The position numbers and the translations under genes are program-made. Positions 61,954 to 64,000 of a DNA stretch of 64,000 nucleotides are shown here, piece after piece (the first letter of the stretch is position 1; each line of letters opens with the position of its first letter). The notes under the pieces were generated by a model that saw only the letters and a list, made by a program, of their open reading frames with translations, ran no database searches and was not told the DNA's origin. Source of the DNA: JBNLAN01 sp050302175 (lineage in GTDB: Bacteria; Pseudomonadota; Zetaproteobacteria; Mariprofundales; Mariprofundaceae); assembly GCA_050302175.1 (NCBI GenBank), contig JBNLAN010000021.1, positions 13,278 through 77,277 of the forward strand. The letters are read 5' to 3'.

Positions 61954-63549
61954 GTGAAAACAGTTTCAACATTAACGTTATTTTTAGCGCTGCTTGCCGT
62001 CCAGCCGGTCGCGGCAGCCGAATACCATCTCAGTCTCGACCGCAAACAAGTCAACTTCAGCGGTGAGAACGCATCCGGCTTTGCCGTAAACGATACCATC
62101 CCCGGGCCACTGCTTCGGATGAAAGAGGGCGAGGAGACGGTGATTCATGTGACCAACAACATGGATATCGACACCTCGCTGCACTGGCACGGCATGATCG
62201 TTCCCACCGACATGGACGGCGTTCCGGGCCTAAGTTTCGACGGTATCCAGCCCGGCGAGACCTTCACCTATCGCTTCACCCCGAAGCAGAACGGCACCTA
62301 TTGGTACCACAGTCATTCGGGGTTTCAGGAACAGGCAGGCATCTTCGGCCCGATCATCGTCGAGCCTAAAGCTCCCGATCCGGTAAAGTACGATCGCGAT
62401 TATATTGTGATGATCTCCGACTGGACGGACGAGGATCCGAATGACGTACTGAAGCACCTGAAATCGCAGGGGGACTACTACAAAAAGCCCAAGCCTTCGC
62501 TGCTATCCCTGATGCATGAGCTCTCCGGCAAGAGCGAGGCGGAGCGCTCCCGCATAATCGGCGAGCGCATGGCCTTCGCCCGCATGCGTATGGATCCCAC
62601 CGATATTACAGACGTGACCGGCTACACCTTCCTGATGAACGGAAAGAGCTCGGGTGAGAACTGGACGGCGCTGTTCAAGCCCGGCGAGCGGGTACGACTG
62701 CGTTTCATCAATGCCGGCGCCGCCAGCTATTTCGATGTGGCGATTCCGGGGTTGAAGATGCAGGTGGTGGCCGCCGACGGACAGAACGTCGAACCGGTTC
62801 TGGTGGATCGCCTGCCCATGGCGATCGCCGAGACCTATGACGTGATCGTAACACCCACGGAGTCGAAACCGTTTACTATTTTTGCAGAGGCGCTGGATCG
62901 CAGCGGCTATGTGCGCGGCACGCTCTCACCAACTCCGGGACTCGAGGCGCCGGTACCGCCGATGGATGAGAGAAAGGTGCTGACAATGGCTGAGGTGATG
63001 CCGGGGCATGCCGGAGATTCTTCTCATGGTGCTCACGGCATGGCCATGAAGATGGATGAAGGCATGCATCATGGATCACATCAGGGCATGGCTCACGAAG
63101 GGCATGGAATGGAACATGATCACTCCATGACCGATATGGGGCCCGTGGTGCTGAAGTACGAAGATCTGAAATCGCTTGTGCCGACCGGCGGCGATGTTAC
63201 GCGCGAGATCACACTCAGGCTCACCGGCAACATGGATCGCTACTTCTGGTCGTTCAACGATGTGAAATATTCGATGGCCGAACCGATCCAGTTCGAATTC
63301 GGCGAACGGGTTCGCGTGAAGCTGGTCAACGAGACGATGATGAATCATCCGATCCACCTGCACGGGCTGTGGCAGGTGCTGCAGAACGGAAAGAAGAACT
63401 ATGCGCCGAAGAAACACACCATCAACGTGCCGCCGAAACAGACGGTGACGGTGGAGATCCCTGTCGATAACCGGGGTCGATGGGCGTTCCATTGCCATAT
63501 CCTCTACCACATGGCGACCGGCATGTTCCGTGAAGTGGAGGTGAAGTGA
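61954..63549 (+). CDS. copA: Copper-resistance multicopper oxidase CopA
   Basis: 531 residues: signal peptide (MKTVSTLTLFLALLAVQPVAAA), then three cupredoxin domains with copper ligands HWHG, WYHSHSG, HPIHLHG and HCHILYHM...M. A Met/His-rich loop (about 345-385, with AHGMAMKMDEGMHHGSHQ) is the extra copper-binding insert of CopA/PcoA. It oxidises Cu(I) in the periplasm. The GTG at 61954 has GGAGG 8 nt upstream, a better start than the ATG at 61939, which overlaps that site. copB begins at its stop. Confidence 0.94.
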   Translation: MKTVSTLTLFLALLAVQPVAAAEYHLSLDRKQVNFSGENASGFAVNDTIPGPLLRMKEGEETVIHVTNNMDIDTSLHWHGMIVPTDMDGVPGLSFDGIQPGETFTYRFTPKQNGTYWYHSHSGFQEQAGIFGPIIVEPKAPDPVKYDRDYIVMISDWTDEDPNDVLKHLKSQGDYYKKPKPSLLSLMHELSGKSEAERSRIIGERMAFARMRMDPTDITDVTGYTFLMNGKSSGENWTALFKPGERVRLRFINAGAASYFDVAIPGLKMQVVAADGQNVEPVLVDRLPMAIAETYDVIVTPTESKPFTIFAEALDRSGYVRGTLSPTPGLEAPVPPMDERKVLTMAEVMPGHAGDSSHGAHGMAMKMDEGMHHGSHQGMAHEGHGMEHDHSMTDMGPVVLKYEDLKSLVPTGGDVTREITLRLTGNMDRYFWSFNDVKYSMAEPIQFEFGERVRVKLVNETMMNHPIHLHGLWQVLQNGKKNYAPKKHTINVPPKQTVTVEIPVDNRGRWAFHCHILYHMATGMFREVEVK

Positions 63550-64000
63550 TGAAACGCCTGATTCTTCTGCTTCTGATACTTCTGCCGACGCCCCTGTTTG
63601 CCATGGGCGATGATGCGATATTCCACAGCGGCAGGGTCGATATCGACTACGGCCGTGTGGATGGACAAAACGTCATGACCTGGGATGGCAATTTCAGAAT
63701 CGGTGGCGATGATGACAAACTGGTGCTGCGCTCCCGCGGCGAGAGGGCGGGCAGTGTCATTGGGCGCAATGAGCTTCAGTTGCTTTGGAGCCACTATATC
63801 GCTCCGTTCTGGGACGTTCGGGCGGGCTTCCGCCGCGACTGGAAACCGTTCCGAAGAAACGAGGGGGTCATTGCGCTGGCCGGGATGGCGCCGTACTACA
63901 TCGACACCAATATCGCTCTCTATGTCGGTAAACGCGGTGAGGCACGCGGTGAGATCGAGCTGGCGCACGATCTGCAACTGACGCAGAACTGGGTGGCCGA
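63549..64000 (+). CDS. copB: Copper-resistance outer-membrane protein CopB (cut by window end)
   Basis: From the ATG at 63549 (TGATG overlap with copA) a reading frame of about 150 residues runs off the right edge. It begins MKRLILLLLILLPTPLFA, a signal peptide, then RVDIDYGRVDGQNVMTWDGNF and LLWSHYIAPFWDVRAGFRRDW, the CopB/PcoB beta-barrel pattern. It is the outer-membrane partner of CopA in periplasmic copper sequestration. The usual Met-rich N-terminal repeat of CopB is absent here. Confidence 0.88.
   Translation, partial: MKRLILLLLILLPTPLFAMGDDAIFHSGRVDIDYGRVDGQNVMTWDGNFRIGGDDDKLVLRSRGERAGSVIGRNELQLLWSHYIAPFWDVRAGFRRDWKPFRRNEGVIALAGMAPYYIDTNIALYVGKRGEARGEIELAHDLQLTQNWVA

Overview
The window reads as chromosomal DNA of a free-living Gram-negative proteobacterium. 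The best guess is a Zetaproteobacterium (Mariprofundus/Ghiorsea-like iron or hydrogen oxidiser). This is an inference from a delta-class carbonic anhydrase, a NiFe-hydrogenase maturation set and an unusual exopolysaccharide export locus. No 16S rRNA or other decisive marker is present. I see no phage, IS element or CRISPR array.

Layout. (1) 0-9.8 kb is a phosphate-response region: phoU-pstB-pstA-pstC-pstS and a porin on the minus strand, a cNMP-binding protein-phoB-phoR operon on the plus strand, and a second porin paralogue. Three Pho boxes with the canonical 11-bp repeat spacing are readable, two of them back to back between the first porin and the phoBR operon. (2) 9.9-11.5 kb holds a secreted delta carbonic anhydrase and MsrA. 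(3) 11.6-16.7 kb holds a DUF2269 membrane protein and hypA-B-C-D-E plus a HypF lacking its N-terminal half; no hydrogenase structural genes are in view. (4) 16.7-22 kb holds a three-PAS hybrid histidine kinase, initiator tRNA-fMet with a near-consensus promoter, then rpsO and pnp. (5) 22-27.3 kb holds an M16 peptidase, cysE, iscR (with an IscR-type operator), a cysteine desulfurase, an A-type Fe-S carrier, a GcvR-like ACT protein and def. There is no iscU here.

(6) 27.3-42 kb is the most interesting part. A minus-strand regulatory operon (ExeA-type AAA ATPase, degenerate HD-GYP protein, two tandem cNMP-domain paralogues) is divergent from a plus-strand exopolysaccharide operon. That operon encodes a lipoprotein fusing a seven-repeat FG-GAP propeller, an OmpA-like peptidoglycan-binding domain and a Wza-type exporter. 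It continues with a Wzc-type BY-kinase, a 64-residue membrane protein, an O-antigen ligase/polymerase, an AMIN-amidase-LysM protein, an MsbA-type exporter and a DUF374 acyltransferase. I read it as a machine that exports a polysaccharide while gripping or opening the peptidoglycan, possibly for stalk or sheath formation.

(7) 42-46.5 kb holds Ppx/GppA, a gamma-CA-like protein, a bactofilin with a coiled-coil membrane partner, argC and an M15 peptidase. (8) 46.6-52 kb holds a diguanylate cyclase with a CxxCH haem motif in its periplasmic sensor, a DUF1538 transporter overlapping two PII-like regulators, and an orphan membrane protein with an EF-hand-like loop. (9) 52-61.4 kb is the translation operon rimP-nusA-ylxR-infB-rbfA-nrnA-truB, led by a terminator-like hairpin, followed by a lipoprotein cyclophilin and hemH. 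(10) 61.4-64 kb is a copper-resistance cluster: a His/Cys-rich protein, copA and partial copB.

Genes are tightly packed with many 1-8 nt overlaps, and no gene-free stretch exceeds 300 bases.
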